Positions 38,896-51,159 of a stretch of 64,000 nt of DNA are shown piece by piece (within the stretch, counting starts at the first letter, position 1; every line of letters begins with the position of its first letter). This stretch comes from Trichomonas vaginalis G3 (Eukaryota; Parabasalia; Trichomonadida; Trichomonadidae): positions 5,241,797 through 5,305,796 of the forward strand of contig NC_067204.1 in NCBI RefSeq assembly GCF_026262505.1, in the 5' to 3' direction. The position numbers and the translations under genes are program-made. Under the pieces are notes generated by a model, which ran no database searches, had not been told where the DNA came from, and saw nothing but the letters and a program-made list of their open reading frames with translations.

Positions 38896-39777
38896 TTAAT
38901 ATGCAATTAAAATCATTTCAATAATGAGTCCATCCTTTCCATCTTTAGGTAGCACAACATCTTTCATTGAAGAAGGTTCGACAAGTCTTATGTTAAACTT
39001 ACTGACAAAGTTTGTTATACTATAATGCTTTGGCGGCGAATACATATAGTTTGAAAGACATAATATAGATTCTTCAGCAAATTCACTTATACTGGATTTT
39101 ATAACAATGTTCTCACGAGACCAAATACCACCAATTGACAATCTTGTAAGCAATCCTGCTGAACCTTCTACTGTAAACGTCGATGGTAACATTCCACGAA
39201 GGTCATCTATTGACATCGTTGAGTCGCTGTATTTAAAGATTTTCTTAAAGCAATCGTCATTATCTAACCATGCAATAGCTTTGAAGTTTTCATTCGAATA
39301 TACATCTGCTTCATTAAATGTAAATCCTGACTTCTTTGCAGAGACGACTTTAAAATCTATTGAGTTTGTTTCAAAATTATATGCTATGGTAACTTCTGAA
39401 GGTAATGGATGTCCTTCCGCAGTCAGTTGTTCTCTCACTACCGTTTGAAGCTTTGTATTAAAAACTTTCATGTCATCTCCTGTGTCTAAGTTCACATACA
39501 CAGCAACAGGGAAACTATCTTGCTTCTTTGTTTCATCATTATACCTCAAAACATTAAAGTTCTTCAATAATATTGTTCTTCCTGCTGGAATACTTCGAAC
39601 CTGTCTGATTTCAATAGCTTTCTCACCTCCTACATACTCTACCCAGTGTCTTGGATATTCATAAGTATACTGACTTTCTTGAATTTTGGTTGGTTTCATC
39701 ATAACATGTTCATAGTATATCTTTATACTCTTGTCAGTTAGACTCGGTGCTATGTTCTGAATATTTCTGACTTGCAT
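38896..39777 (-). CDS. Putative structural protein, 293 codons (unit B)
   Basis: Whole, with a couple of residue differences from unit A (FKYSDST for FKFSDSK). Units C and D share the B form, so A is the outlier. Confidence 0.6.
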   Translation of the reverse strand: MQVRNIQNIAPSLTDKSIKIYYEHVMMKPTKIQESQYTYEYPRHWVEYVGGEKAIEIRQVRSIPAGRTILLKNFNVLRYNDETKKQDSFPVAVYVNLDTGDDMKVFNTKLQTVVREQLTAEGHPLPSEVTIAYNFETNSIDFKVVSAKKSGFTFNEADVYSNENFKAIAWLDNDDCFKKIFKYSDSTMSIDDLRGMLPSTFTVEGSAGLLTRLSIGGIWSRENIVIKSSISEFAEESILCLSNYMYSPPKHYSITNFVSKFNIRLVEPSSMKDVVLPKDGKDGLIIEMILIAY

Positions 39778-39793
39778 TTTTAATGGAGATAAA

Positions 39794-40678
39794 ATGAAGC
39801 ATTTAATACATGATGTAGATGAAGACATGAATGAAACTACAGACAAACTTAACTCTTCTCTTATTCTTCCTTTCAGCAAAGATTATGAATTCTGTTCAAA
39901 TGGTGTGTATTTCTATTGTGGAAAGATGGGTTCAGGTAAGACATTTAACCTCATTCGTCATATTCTTATAACAGAGCGTTTAGGAAACGACTCTTACTAT
40001 GACCAAATCATTATATCAGCAACTTCAGACTCTATGGATTCAACAGCGAAAACATTTATGTCAAAAGTTCAAGCCTCTGTCGTTAAAGTTTCAGACAGTG
40101 AACTCATTGAATTTCTTCAACGTTACATTCGACGTAAGAGAAAATATTATGCCATCGTAGAGTTCATACAGTCAGGAATGCAAAAGACTTCTGAGGAGAT
40201 GGAAAGAATTATTGACAAACACCACTTACGTCAATACTCAGGAGTATACAATATGAAACGACTTACAAATTACATTCTGTCAAAACTTTCAAAATACCCC
40301 TTCAAAAAATATCCTTCAAATACTTTTAGTTTGCGACGACTTCGCTGGAAAAGGTTTAGTGTCAAAGCCTGACTCACCATTAGCTAACATCATAACTAAA
40401 GTCAGACATTACCATTTAACTGTAGCAATACTTATGCAAACATGGAGGTTTTTAGCTTTAAACATAAAACGTCTCATAACTGACTTCGTTATCTTTCAAG
40501 GTTTCTCACGTTATGATATTGAACTCATTTGGAAACAGTCAGGTATAACATTACCTTTGAAGAAATTTGGGAAGCATATAAGTCTCTCATCTCTCCTCGT
40601 TCATACCTTGAGATTCATATCATGACTAATACCATTAAAGTCAAAAATATTCCATGGGAACGACCAACATTGTTTTAA
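39794..40678 (+). pseudogene. Packaging ATPase gene (unit B), broken
   Basis: Same gene as at 27517, with its Walker A region readable. A couple of breaks. The end of the gene reads ...RPTLF in this unit and unit C. Confidence 0.75.
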
Positions 40679-41076
40679 AGTTTAACCTTCAATTGACTGA
40701 TGGTAAACAAATTCCATGCATCTCTGTCGCCATTTCTGTTAATATTTTTGCTGTCATTCATATCATCCACTTCCCCATCCGTTAGCTTTTGAGGATATGC
40801 GTTAGAATAGCTGTTCTTAAATGAAGGCTTTTCACCTTTGAGAGCATAAACTCTATAACTTTCTGCATACTTTATGTTTGAACCTCCTGAGCCATCATTG
40901 ACATAAATTTTTATAGGCTTCCGCCCTTTGTTCATGTTCCTGCTTCTTCCCTTAGCTCTTTTGTTCAGTAGTTCTACATCTTTATACACAGCACCTGTCT
41001 CAGTGAATTCAACAATATTTTCATTCGTTAGCTTTACATTCAAACCCTTGTCGAGTATATTGTTCATTTCATACAT
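40675..41076 (-). CDS. Basic protein, ~134 codons (unit B)
   Basis: Whole. 25 bases separate its start from the divergent 204-codon gene, whose shared spacer has a TATAAAAGG stretch. Confidence 0.6.
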   Translation of the reverse strand: MYEMNNILDKGLNVKLTNENIVEFTETGAVYKDVELLNKRAKGRSRNMNKGRKPIKIYVNDGSGGSNIKYAESYRVYALKGEKPSFKNSYSNAYPQKLTDGEVDDMNDSKNINRNGDRDAWNLFTISQLKVKL

Positions 41077-41101
41077 ATAAAAGGTTTTTATTCTATATGA
41101 A

Positions 41102-41716
41102 ATGAGAAGCAAATCCATCTTAGCTGGTGCCGTTAATGTTCCAATTGAACCAACATCAAATGTTGACTCACGAACGACAAACAATATTGTCATAAAGAAC
41201 TATAGTTCAGAGTGTTTGAAAGAAAAAGAACCAGAACTTAAGTCGGTGAATTTAAACTCAGCTTCAAACGCTAACGCTACATCAGATGTTAAGTTAGAGT
41301 ATCCACCACTGGACCAAATTCTTTCAAGAGAAGCCAACGACAACCCTTACACAAATGTTCAAACAAATCCTTCAGATAACGTAGACCATTACCTTCTTCA
41401 GTTATACCAAACAATTTTACTCAAAGACGATAAGAAGCTTTTGACAAATCTTATAAGCAAGAACCAAATAATTCTAACAAAGGAGGACCTTGAAAATGTT
41501 ATCTCACGAATAACAGGGAAACAATGTGTCATTGACTATCTCGACCCTGAAATCGAATGCTGTGGTCAAACTCCACTATTCATGAAAATAGGTAACATCC
41601 GCATCATTGAAACACCAGGAACTACAGGAGTTGAGTTTAAGTATAAATATTCGAATGAGTATACAAAACTTTCAACAGAATATAAACTTTGTTTGAAATA
41701 TGTTTTAGTAAATTAA
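41102..41716 (+). CDS. 204-codon protein (unit B)
   Basis: Whole: MRSKSILAGAVNVPIEPTSN at the start, a Ser/Asn/Pro-rich first half, then a folded C-terminal half with CVIDYLDPEIECCGQTPLF. No membrane segment. Unknown function; its place between ATPase and fibre genes suggests a particle protein. Confidence 0.6.
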   Translation: MRSKSILAGAVNVPIEPTSNVDSRTTNNIVIKNYSSECLKEKEPELKSVNLNSASNANATSDVKLEYPPLDQILSREANDNPYTNVQTNPSDNVDHYLLQLYQTILLKDDKKLLTNLISKNQIILTKEDLENVISRITGKQCVIDYLDPEIECCGQTPLFMKIGNIRIIETPGTTGVEFKYKYSNEYTKLSTEYKLCLKYVLVN

Positions 41717-41767
41717 AGCAGTCAGGACCTTCGGTCTTGGCGCTTTGCGCCGTTAGTCAAAAAAATT

Positions 41768-42041
41768 TCAAGTTAGCAATTTATAATATCTATCCAAAAC
41801 TTCTTCAACAGTATCGAACTCATCTTCATAATGCAAACCTAATCTTATTGACTTGGTGGCAATTTTCACTAACACAAATATAGCGCTTTGCGCTCGGCGC
41901 CTTTGACGCCTTTTTCTGTTCTCTTGACTGACAAACTAACTCATTTGTTTCATCAAACAGCAACAACCAAAGTTCATGACCTAATACATAACATTCATAC
42001 TTTATATTTTTAGCTCTGAGTTCTCTTGTAAGCTGTTGCAT
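41768..42041 (-). pseudogene. 89-codon protein gene (unit B), broken
   Basis: Same gene as at 29494. About two breaks. Confidence 0.5.
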
Positions 42042-42764
42042 TTAATATTTTCTAAAAAGTCAACTTCAACAGTCATTCGCACTGGTGCCTTCAGTTCTAC
42101 AGGCTCTCCTTGAAAGTCAACAAGTCTGAATTGCATGTCTTTCAAATTATGAGGACTAATGCGAACCCATTTACCTAAATGAGTTGCTATGACAGGAACG
42201 TTTGGAATGAACATTGAATTTACTTCATAACAGAAAGACTTATATTCTACTGAACCTTTACTATTAACTTCTGAAATACCTGTGACATTAGCTATTTTTG
42301 ACTCAATGTACAAACAATTGCCATAACATACGTATGGAACAGATTTCATCTCAATCGTTTTGTCAACACTTTTCAAAGGAAATGTCATATGGTATGCACC
42401 CAAAAGAAGTTGTACTCTATGACTCATTCTTGGTATCTTAAACTCTTTCTCGCTGCTGAACTTCAATGTTCCCTCAGAAGAGAGTTCGACATCTATGTTG
42501 TCAATAGTTTCTTCATTTATGAGAGTATCTATGACCCAGCAATTTTATCTATTCTATACCCAGCTCTGTTAGGAAATGTTATAACACTTCTTTTGTCATC
42601 TATTTCAATCTCTATGAAATCTGTTTCATCTGTTATGACAAAAGTTGCGATAGTATTGAAGTCAACAACTCTGAAAGCAAGCGCTTCATTCTGAAGACCT
42701 AAGTTTGTTTGTAGCTTTACTGTCCCGTATTCGTTTGGGTCTGACTTTGCAAATAGAACAACAT
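42002..42764 (-). pseudogene. 254-codon capsid/penton-like gene (unit B), broken
   Basis: Same gene as at 29724. One or two breaks; most of it is readable. Confidence 0.55.
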
Positions 42765-42781
42765 TTTATTCTCATTAAAAT

Positions 42782-45667
42782 ATGACTATTGCTGCATATG
42801 CGTATGAAACAAATGAAGCAAGAAGAGCACATGAATTAGTAAACGAAAACTCAACTTTAACAGTGGAAGGCAATGATTTAGTCATTGACGATGGAAAAAC
42901 TAAAAAAAGTCATTGATTTCGATACTTTTAACACTTATGACCCATTCATTACAACAAGCAAGGTTCCTATCATAAATGATGGAACGGTGCAATATATAAA
43001 TTCTACAATAGATGCTCATTAGTGAAAGTATTAAATGTTCTCATTGAATTGTTAAAGAGCTTTCGATTTGACGACAACATTAAATGCCTAAAGAATTTAG
43101 TCATGAATGAGAAACAAATTCTCGGCGTTGCTGGTAGCAGTAATGATGTACACCTTATGACATTAGAATATTATAACGAACATAAAGATGAACTGAAAGG
43201 AGAGAAGGGTGACACCGGACCTCAAGGACCACAAGGAATACAAGGAATACAAGGAATACAAGGACCTCAAGGCGAAAACGGTTTGGATGGTGAAGATGGA
43301 AAGGATGGAAAAACTGCTAAATCATGGATATGGAACCTTATAAATACTGGTTTAACAGCTGCTTCATATGGAGTTCTTCAATACCAAATCGGAAAGATAT
43401 GGGCAGTACTTGGTGAAGAAGTTTTAGATGACGTTAAAAATGCTTTGAACTTCATTTCAAATGGTTCGGATACTATTAAAACTTTATCTGGTTGGATGCA
43501 AGAAACAAGGAGTCAAATAGATACTGTAAGACGTATAGCAAACAATGCACGTACGGGATTGGATACTTTACGAGAAGCACAAAATACACTAAAGGAAGCA
43601 AATGATATTCTTGGCTCAGTATCAGACATGCATGAAGATTGGCTTAAAGGTATTGACGAATCTTTAAAAAATCACAGTCAGTCTATTGCTGACTACAAGA
43701 AAAGTATAGATTTTTTACATAGTGCTATGGACGTACATGATGGAAGCATAAGGAACTTACTTAATGCTAACAATAACTTACCAGGAACTATTAAAGCATT
43801 TATAAAGTCCTTTGTAAAACCTGGTGCTCTAACATTTAGGTCTTTGAGAGCAAGAGCATTGAAGTCAAGAGATGCAGAAACTCCAACAGAACCTACAGAA
43901 GGAACCGAAACAACAGAAACTCCAGAAGAACCACCAAAACCAACAGCTAATGAAATATTGTTCGAATATTTTCCAAGGTACTCTGTCCTCATTGCATACA
44001 TTCAAGAAATACTTAAGAAAGCAGACTTGACTTTAGGAGATGATGAAAGTTCTGTATATCTTTCGTTCCAGTTTCAAATAGCAGAACTTTTGAGACAGAT
44101 ATGCTTAATGTATGACAACATCTCTGATTTCACAAGATATGATGACGACCATGACCCCGAACACGGTGAAGAAGAAGTTTTACAAACATCCATTAAGACA
44201 GGAAAGGTTTTAACTCAAAGTCTCATTATTGACACCAAAGATGGCGAAGTGGACGTTCTTCAAGAGCTGAAGAAAAATACTTCTGAAGGAGGTGGTGGTA
44301 GGCATGAACTTGAAATAAATGAGATAGAAGAGAAATTAGCCGAAAAAGCAGATAAAAACCATGTTCATTATATAAGTTCAGACGAACAGATTATAACGGA
44401 CTACCATGGATATTTAACACAGGATGAAGAAGTGAAGACGAAAGATGTTAATGAAAGAAGATATAAATTCATTCGTGCTAAAGGTTATGGCATACACTGT
44501 ACTGTACAGTATGACACAGGTAAAGCACAAGAAGCATTTGGTTATAACGATGAAATATACGCTTCATACTTCTTTGTTAACGATGTATTAGTTGAACCAA
44601 GATTTACATTGAGAGTTAAGGCAAAAATAACTTTTGAAGATGCTATTAAAAGTAAAGCTGACAAAGATAAACTTGACGCAACGAACAAAGTTTTGAAATC
44701 TCATAAACACAATATCTCCGATATAAATGAACTTCAAGCTACATTAAATAGTAAAGCTGACAAGAACCATACACATAAATCCTTCACTACTGTTAGAGCA
44801 GACGACATAATATTGAACTATACCCTTGGTTCAAGTGCACCTTTAGAGAATCCGAGTACAAGCGTAAAAGATACACTAAACTCCTTAAATAACAAATGTA
44901 TGAATATCGAAGGTCATGTCAGAAACTTTGAAACACATGAACTACCAGCAATGTTAGATAAAAAAGCAGATAAAGAACATACACATAACTCCTTCTCAAC
45001 TGTTGCTATAGAAAGTATTGAAGGAACGGTTGGCGGAACTGGTGGGGATGCATTATATTATAAACCTCCTAACTTTCCACAAGGTTTAACATCGAATGAA
45101 AACATAACAACGAAGAAAGAAATTAGCTGTAAAAATGTTTATGTCATGGATGATGAAAATAATGTTAAATTCACTGCTCAAGATTTATATGATAAGAAAG
45201 CAGACAAAACAGAGCTTCAAACATTAAAGACTGAAATACTTCAAACATTATATCCTGTTGGTTCTATTTATACGTCAATGAACTCAACAAATCCAGAAAC
45301 AGTTTTAGGTTTTGGTACGTGGAAGCAGATTGTAGATAAATTCTTATACTGTGCTAGATATTCAAAGCAAACAGGAGGTTCGAAGAAAATTAAAGAAGCA
45401 AACCTTCCACCGCACACTCATACAGGAACTACAAACTTTTCTGGCGACCATAGCCACTCATTAAGAGACCACCCATTATACAACTCAGAGTATGAAGCTG
45501 GCAATGACGTTTTATCTCCATCTTATAACAATGCAGCAAAAAAGATTTTTCGACCAACTGAACCAGGAGGAAATCATTCACACACTTTCACAACAAATCC
45601 AACAGGCTCGGGTGCAGATTACATGCCACCATTTGTGACTGTATTTGCATGGTACCGCGTTCAATGA
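42782..45667 (+). pseudogene. Fibre gene: collagen-like repeats, shaft repeats and phage-type tip (unit B), broken but mostly readable
   Basis: Most of the ~960-codon gene is open here; about two breaks. In order: a short N-terminal head, a collagen-like stretch ([19 protein letters not shown]), a long predicted coiled coil, a Pro/Thr-rich linker, then shaft repeats built on KADKxHTH (NSKADKNHTHKSF, DKKADKEHTHNSF). The end is a tip domain with PVGSIYTSMNSTNPET, FGTWKQIVDKFLYCA, LPPHTHTG, GGNHSHT and final MPPFVTVFAWYRV. The shaft and tip closely resemble bacteriophage tail-fibre and tail-collar proteins, which trimerise and bind cell-surface sugars. A host-attachment spike is the natural inference. 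The starting ATG lies 17 bases from a divergent gene. Confidence 0.8.
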
Positions 45668-46950
45668 ACGCGCTTGAGCCTAGAATAAAATCTTTAACTT
45701 TACATAAATGAGCTTGAAAGAAGTATTCGAACAACATCCGTGGAGGTCATTTAAGAAGTTCAATGAAGCTGCAAAGAGTTGGGGATTTACTAACAGAGCT
45801 GAAGTGAAAAGGTTCTTTGACAAAAATGTTGTACATCAAACAAAAATAAACCCTTACGACTACTTTTTACCAATTTACTCCAACACTCCTGACGCATACC
45901 AATTTGACACTCTCATTCAAAGCAGAAAAGGAGGTCATAAACCATTTTTGATTTTCATTAATGTTAACACTCGTAAAGCATATGCATATCCAATGAAAAA
46001 TAAAGGAACTCGTGAAGTGTTAAGAGTTTTACAAAAGTTTGTAGCAGAACATAGCCCAAGTACTTTAACATCAGACCAAGACAGTGCATACCTCAGCAAT
46101 GAAATCACATATTTTCTCATTAAGCATAACATAACTCACTACACTACTGAAGACCATAACCACAACATACTCGGCATCATAAACCGCTTCATAAGAACGC
46201 TCAGAGATTTAAATCAAGAGCGAGACTTTACCGAAGAAACAATGAAACACTTTCTCGAAGTATATAATTCCTCAACACATTCTACAACAGGACATACACC
46301 AAATTCAATGACACAACAACAAGAAGAAAAGTATATACAAAAGAAACGAAGTCAAACACAAAATATCAGAAATTCAACACAATTTACCCTCATTCCTGGT
46401 ACAAAAGTTCGTGTAGTTCTTGACGACAAACCGTTGACAAAGAAACGTTTAAGGTTAAGTAGAAACTATTATATCGTAGACTCTACGCAAGGTAATGGAT
46501 ATCTTATAAAAGCTGCTGACGACTCTATTGCGTTTTACCCTCGTCACAAATTAGTCGAAAGTAGTAATGGCAAACTTGCTGAAACCATTGACGAAGCAAA
46601 GCGAGGAGTGGTTATTGAAATACTTGGCTACAACATAAACGATGACACTTATAAAGTAAGATATGAAGGAGGCGTTGAAGATGTTATACCATCTAAGAAC
46701 TTGAGAGAGTCAAAGTCAACACATCTGGGACCATTAGAGCGGGAGTACTGGAAAGACAAAAATATGCCAGAAAGAATAAGAAAATTCTTCTAAACTTTTT
46801 CATTAGATGTAAATCAGACATGAATGAGAACAGTCATGTATTAATGGTACCATTTATTTTAACATAAAGACGCAAAGCGGCGAGGACGAAGTCCATGACC
46901 AAAAATATAATTTAGGTGAAGAGGTGAGATCTCACCTGTTTTTTCACCTC
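44939..46950 (+). repeat. Left arm of the ~2-kb inverted repeat (unit B)
   Basis: Fibre tail plus integrase; recurs reversed at about 48007-50017. Confidence 0.85.
45708..46793 (+). CDS. Polinton-type integrase, 361 codons (unit B)
   Basis: Whole, and the same protein as the whole copy at 35889-36974 of unit A though in the opposite orientation. Begins 40 bases after the fibre stop; that spacer contains a perfect GCGTTCA/TGAACGC palindrome. Confidence 0.8.
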   Translation: MSLKEVFEQHPWRSFKKFNEAAKSWGFTNRAEVKRFFDKNVVHQTKINPYDYFLPIYSNTPDAYQFDTLIQSRKGGHKPFLIFINVNTRKAYAYPMKNKGTREVLRVLQKFVAEHSPSTLTSDQDSAYLSNEITYFLIKHNITHYTTEDHNHNILGIINRFIRTLRDLNQERDFTEETMKHFLEVYNSSTHSTTGHTPNSMTQQQEEKYIQKKRSQTQNIRNSTQFTLIPGTKVRVVLDDKPLTKKRLRLSRNYYIVDSTQGNGYLIKAADDSIAFYPRHKLVESSNGKLAETIDEAKRGVVIEILGYNINDDTYKVRYEGGVEDVIPSKNLRESKSTHLGPLEREYWKDKNMPERIRKFF

Positions 46951-46955
46951 TTTTT

Positions 46956-47993
46956 TCACAAGCGTTTTACATGAATTGTACGATGTATATTTGAAATCCT
47001 AAACAATTTCGTAGCTTCTATTTCTTCTTTTAGTACATCGAATGTTTTAACAATGCCGAAGGTTTCTTTATACTTCTTCTTGACGTCAGACAGAAGGAAA
47101 TCTTCTGCTGTTGGATAGTTTTTATTAAGAAATGCTAACATGTCCATTTTATTTTCTGCTGGTTTTTCTGCTTCTTTCTTTAAGTCTGCATAGTCGTTTC
47201 TCATTCGTTCTATCTCTTTGACTGAGTAGTTATATTTTCTTATTGCTGCTTTACATTTTGAACATTGCGGCATCGTTTTTGCGTTATACATTGAAATAAA
47301 ACCAGCTAGAACAACTAAGGCGTCAATGGTTTTCTTTAACTCAAAAGCTGCTGGTTTTATCTGTTCATTCCATACTTTACCTCTTCTATCTTTATCTCTT
47401 ATCTGCCATACACATTTTGCAACTAATGAAACAAAGTTATCGTATGTCTTAAATTCTTCGGATTTGTAAAGGTCAGAAATATTTTTATAAACCATGTCGC
47501 AATCTTTGTCCATAACTTTATGGTTGCAATGAAAACCAAGGAATTCATAATTTACTTTACGTATGAATTTCTTAATTTCTACTGAGTCAGTTGCTTTGAC
47601 TTCAATTTCGTCGAATTCAGGAATAGTTAGTTTTTGCTGCTGAATTTCAGGTAGTTTAGGCAAATGGTCGATGAGGTCCTCCATTTCATAAAGATACTGT
47701 TCATTTGTTTCATCTTTCGCACTACAGTCTAAATTACTTGTTAAAAGTTCTTGCTTTATCTTCTGGATTTCTGTTTCAAAAGTATATGAAGAAGGAATAA
47801 AGCTTTTCATCTCTACCAACATTGACGTAGGATTCATGACTAGCGAGTTTGGTGCTGTAGTTGTGGACAGAGTCCCGCCGTTCGTGGCTTGAATTGATGT
47901 TGTGCCGATTGTTGAAATCATATCTTTTATACAAAATAAAAAAATAAATAAAAATAAAACTAACTTTATTTTTTCTATCTTAAGGAAATTCAT
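46956..47993 (-). CDS. 345-codon protein of the invertible segment (unit B)
   Basis: Whole. The first 25 residues are hydrophobic (IKLVLFLFIFLFCIK), either a signal anchor or non-coding leader if MISTIGTTSIQATN is the true start. A Thr/Ser/Pro-rich stretch follows, then a mainly helical domain with FHCNHKVMDKDCDMVYKNIS and a CSKC pair (MPQCSKCKAAIRKY) that could bind a metal. No family recognised. It lies alone in the loop between the inverted repeats. Confidence 0.6.
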   Translation of the reverse strand: MNFLKIEKIKLVLFLFIFLFCIKDMISTIGTTSIQATNGGTLSTTTAPNSLVMNPTSMLVEMKSFIPSSYTFETEIQKIKQELLTSNLDCSAKDETNEQYLYEMEDLIDHLPKLPEIQQQKLTIPEFDEIEVKATDSVEIKKFIRKVNYEFLGFHCNHKVMDKDCDMVYKNISDLYKSEEFKTYDNFVSLVAKCVWQIRDKDRRGKVWNEQIKPAAFELKKTIDALVVLAGFISMYNAKTMPQCSKCKAAIRKYNYSVKEIERMRNDYADLKKEAEKPAENKMDMLAFLNKNYPTAEDFLLSDVKKKYKETFGIVKTFDVLKEEIEATKLFRISNIHRTIHVKRL

Positions 47994-48174
47994 GAAAATT
48001 CGTGAGGGTGAAAAAACAGGTGAAAAACAGGAGATCTCACCTCTTCACCTCAATTATATTTTTGGTCATGGACTTCGTCCTCGCCGCTTTGCGTCTTTAT
48101 GTTAAAATAAATGGTACCATTAATGATAACATGACTGTTCTCATTCATGTCTGATTTACATCTAATGAAAAAGT

Positions 48175-49252
48175 TTAGAAGAATTTTCTTATTCTTTCTG
48201 GCTTATTTTTGTCTTTCCAGTACTCCCGCTCTAATGGTCCCAGATGTGTTGACTTTGACTCTCTCAAGTTCTTAGATGGTATAACATCTTCAACGCCTCC
48301 TTCATATCTTACTTTATAAGTGTCATCGTTTATGTTATAGCCAAGTATTTCAATAACCACTCCTCGCTTTGCTTCGTCAATGGTTTCAGCAAGTTTGCCA
48401 TTACTACTTCGACTAATTTGTGACGAGGGTAAAACGCAATAGAGTCGTCAGCAGCTTTTATAAGATATCCATTACCTTGCGTAGAGTCTACGATATAATA
48501 GTTTCTACTTAACCTTAAACGTTTCTTTGTCAACGGTTGTCGTCAAGAACTACACGAACTTTTGTACCAGGAATGAGGGTAAATTGTGTTGAATTTCTGA
48601 TATTTTGTGTTTGACTTCGTTTCTTTTGTATATACTTTTCTTCTTGTTGTTGTGTCATTGAATTTGGTGTATGTCCTGTTGTAGAATGTTTGAGGAATTA
48701 TATACTTCGAGAAAGTGTTCATTGTTTCTTCGGTAAGTCTCGCTCTTGATTTAAATCTCTGAGCGTTCTTATGAAGCGGTTTATGATGCCGAGTATGTTG
48801 TGGTTATGGTCTTCAGTAGTGTAGTGAGTTATGTTATGCTTAATGAGAAAATATGTGATTTCATTGCTGAGGTATGCACTGTCTTGGTCTGATGTTAAAG
48901 TACTTGGGCTATGTTCTGCTACAACTTTTGTAAAACTCTTAACACTTCACGAGTTCCTTATTTTCATTGGATATGCATATGCTTTACGAGTGTTAACATT
49001 AATGAAAATCAAAAATGGTTTATGACCTCCTTTTCTGCTTTGAATGAGAGTGTCAAATTGGTATGCGTCAGGAGTGTTGGAGTAAATTGGTAAAAAGTAG
49101 TCGTAAGGGTTTATTTTTGTTTGATGTACAACATTTTTGTCAAAGAACCTTTTCACTTCAGCTCTGTTAGTAAATCCCCAACTCTTTGCAGCTTCATTGA
49201 ACTTCTTAAATGACCTCCACGGATGTTGTTCGAATACTTCTTTCAAGCTCAT
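48175..49252 (-). pseudogene. Integrase gene, left-pointing copy (unit B), broken
   Basis: Same family as 45708-46793. Several breaks. Confidence 0.75.
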
Positions 49253-49291
49253 TTATGTAAAGTTAAGATTTTATTCTAGGCTCAAGCGCGT

Positions 49292-50017
49292 TCATTGAAC
49301 GCGGTACCATGCAAATACAGTCACAAATGGTGGCATGTAATCTGCACCCGAGCCTGTTGGATTTGTTGTGAAAGTGTGTGAATGATTTCCTCCTGTTCAG
49401 TTGGTCGAAAAATCTTTTTTGCTGCATTGTTATAAGATGGAGATAAAACGTCATTGCCAGCTTCATACTCTGAGTTGTATAATGGGTGGTCTCTTAATGA
49501 GTGGCTATGGTCGCCAGAAAAGTTTGTAGTTCCTGTATGAGTGTGCGGTGGAAGGTTTGCTTCTTTAATTTTCTTCGAACCCCTGTTTGCTTTGAATATC
49601 TAGCACAGTATAAGAATTTATCTACAATCTGCTTCCACGTACCAAAACCTAAAACTGTTTCTGGATTTGTTGAGTTCATTGACGTATAAATAGAACCAAC
49701 AGGATTAATGTTTGAAGTATTTCAGTTCTTTAATGTTTGAAGCTCTGTTTTGTCTGCTTTCTTATCATATAAATCTTGAGCAGTGAATTTAACATTATTT
49801 TCATCATCCATGACATAAACATTTTTACAGCTAATTTCTTTCTTCGTTGTTATGTTTTCATTCGATGTTAAACCTTGTGGAAAAGTTAGGAGGTTATAAT
49901 ATAATGCATCCCCACCAGTTCCGCCAACCGTTCCTTCAATACTTTCTATAGCAACAGTTGAGAAGGAGTTATGTGTATGTTCTTTATCTGCTTTTTTATC
50001 TAACATTGCTGGTAGTT
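49292..50017 (-). pseudogene. Fibre gene tail, left-pointing (unit B), broken and cut by unit C
   Basis: Same stretch as 37015-37742, joined to the next terminal repeat at the identical place. A few breaks. Confidence 0.75.
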
Positions 50018-50197
50018 TAGTTAGTATGGCTAAGTCGTGTATGAGGCACTGCGCGCCTCCATACACCACTTAGCGGTTTTGACACTTTACAAAATCGTTA
50101 ACGTATATTTTACAACACAACGACAACACAACTTAACCTTAAATATTTACAAACCGCCAACCACTTCACTAACGAACTCACTAATGTAAAAAATAAA

Positions 50198-50328
50198 CGT
50201 TCTCACTATCGTTCTCACTAACGACTTCACTAATGTTCTCACTAACGTTCTCACTAACGTTCTCACTATCGTTCTCACTATCGTTCTCACTATCGTTCAC
50301 ACTAACGTTCTCACTAACGACTTCACAC
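50198..50328. repeat. 12-bp tandem repeat, ~11 units, unit C
   Basis: Same array and unit order as in unit B. Confidence 0.9.
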
Positions 50329-50412
50329 GTATGAAAACATAGCACAAAAATAAATTTAGGTGAAGTGGTGAAATCTCACCTCTTTTTCACCCGGTTTTTC
50401 ACCCTGTTGAAT

Positions 50413-50936
50413 TCATTGCTTTATAACTCTCTTCCTTGGTTTCTTTTTAGTTGCTTTCTTCACGTCCGTCTCCACTTGACTGTCTTTCTTCTTCGGCCGT
50501 AATGATACCAGTTACTTCCACAGTCAATGGGTCAAATGGTCTTTCGTAAGGGTTTCCATACATTCCATAGGGACCATACGGAAGAACTACTGGTGGAGAA
50601 GAAACATTTTCTTTAGTTCCATCGAATCTATTTAAATGCATTGTTTCACCTTTCATTGGTCATTAAAGTCTTTTGCGTGTTTTGCAAACTCATCGTCCTT
50701 TCCTAAAGCATTTTCTGACTCAGTCGCAACCAAATTGGATGCTTTATTTATGAGCCCTATTTTATTTAATCTTAACTTCTTTGCAACCAGCCTCCAATCT
50801 TCCCTTTATTTGCATCTAATGTCTTCGAAACCCTTCCTCCACTCATTTTATTTACTGCGTCATAAGCTCCAAGTGCTTTTGCTCCAAATGCTAATGCTTT
50901 TGTTCCCATTGCGCCTAAAGCTGCCCAAGCTACCAT
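50413..50936 (-). pseudogene. 175-codon virion protein gene (unit C), broken
   Basis: Several breaks; otherwise as in units A and B. Confidence 0.6.
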
Positions 50937-51159
50937 TTACACCATATTAAAATCATCTCTCTTCAATATTATCTCATAAAAGTTCTCGTTACTGGAGAAA
51001 GTCAATGAAATAAACGTTCTCACGGGCTTCGCCCTCACCGCTTTGCGGTCTATCTAACTTCTTTCTTATATCATCTATACGCTTCAAAATGTCTGAACAA
51101 TTGCTAACATCTTCTACAACAGTTATTTCATCATGAATGACCTTCAAGAACAAGCTCAT
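50937..51159 (-). pseudogene. 74-codon protein gene (unit C), broken
   Basis: About one break. Confidence 0.5.

Larger units (their letters stand above)
37744..50017. mobile_element. Polinton-like unit B, 12.27 kb, broken but best preserved
   Basis: Same layout as unit A except that the 106-codon gene is replaced by 12-bp tandem repeats. Roughly 15 breaks, concentrated in the second integrase and fibre-tail copy; many genes look whole. Confidence 0.85.
48007..50017 (-). repeat. Right arm of the ~2-kb inverted repeat (unit B)
   Basis: Reverse copy of 44939-46950, ending at the join with unit C. Confidence 0.85.
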
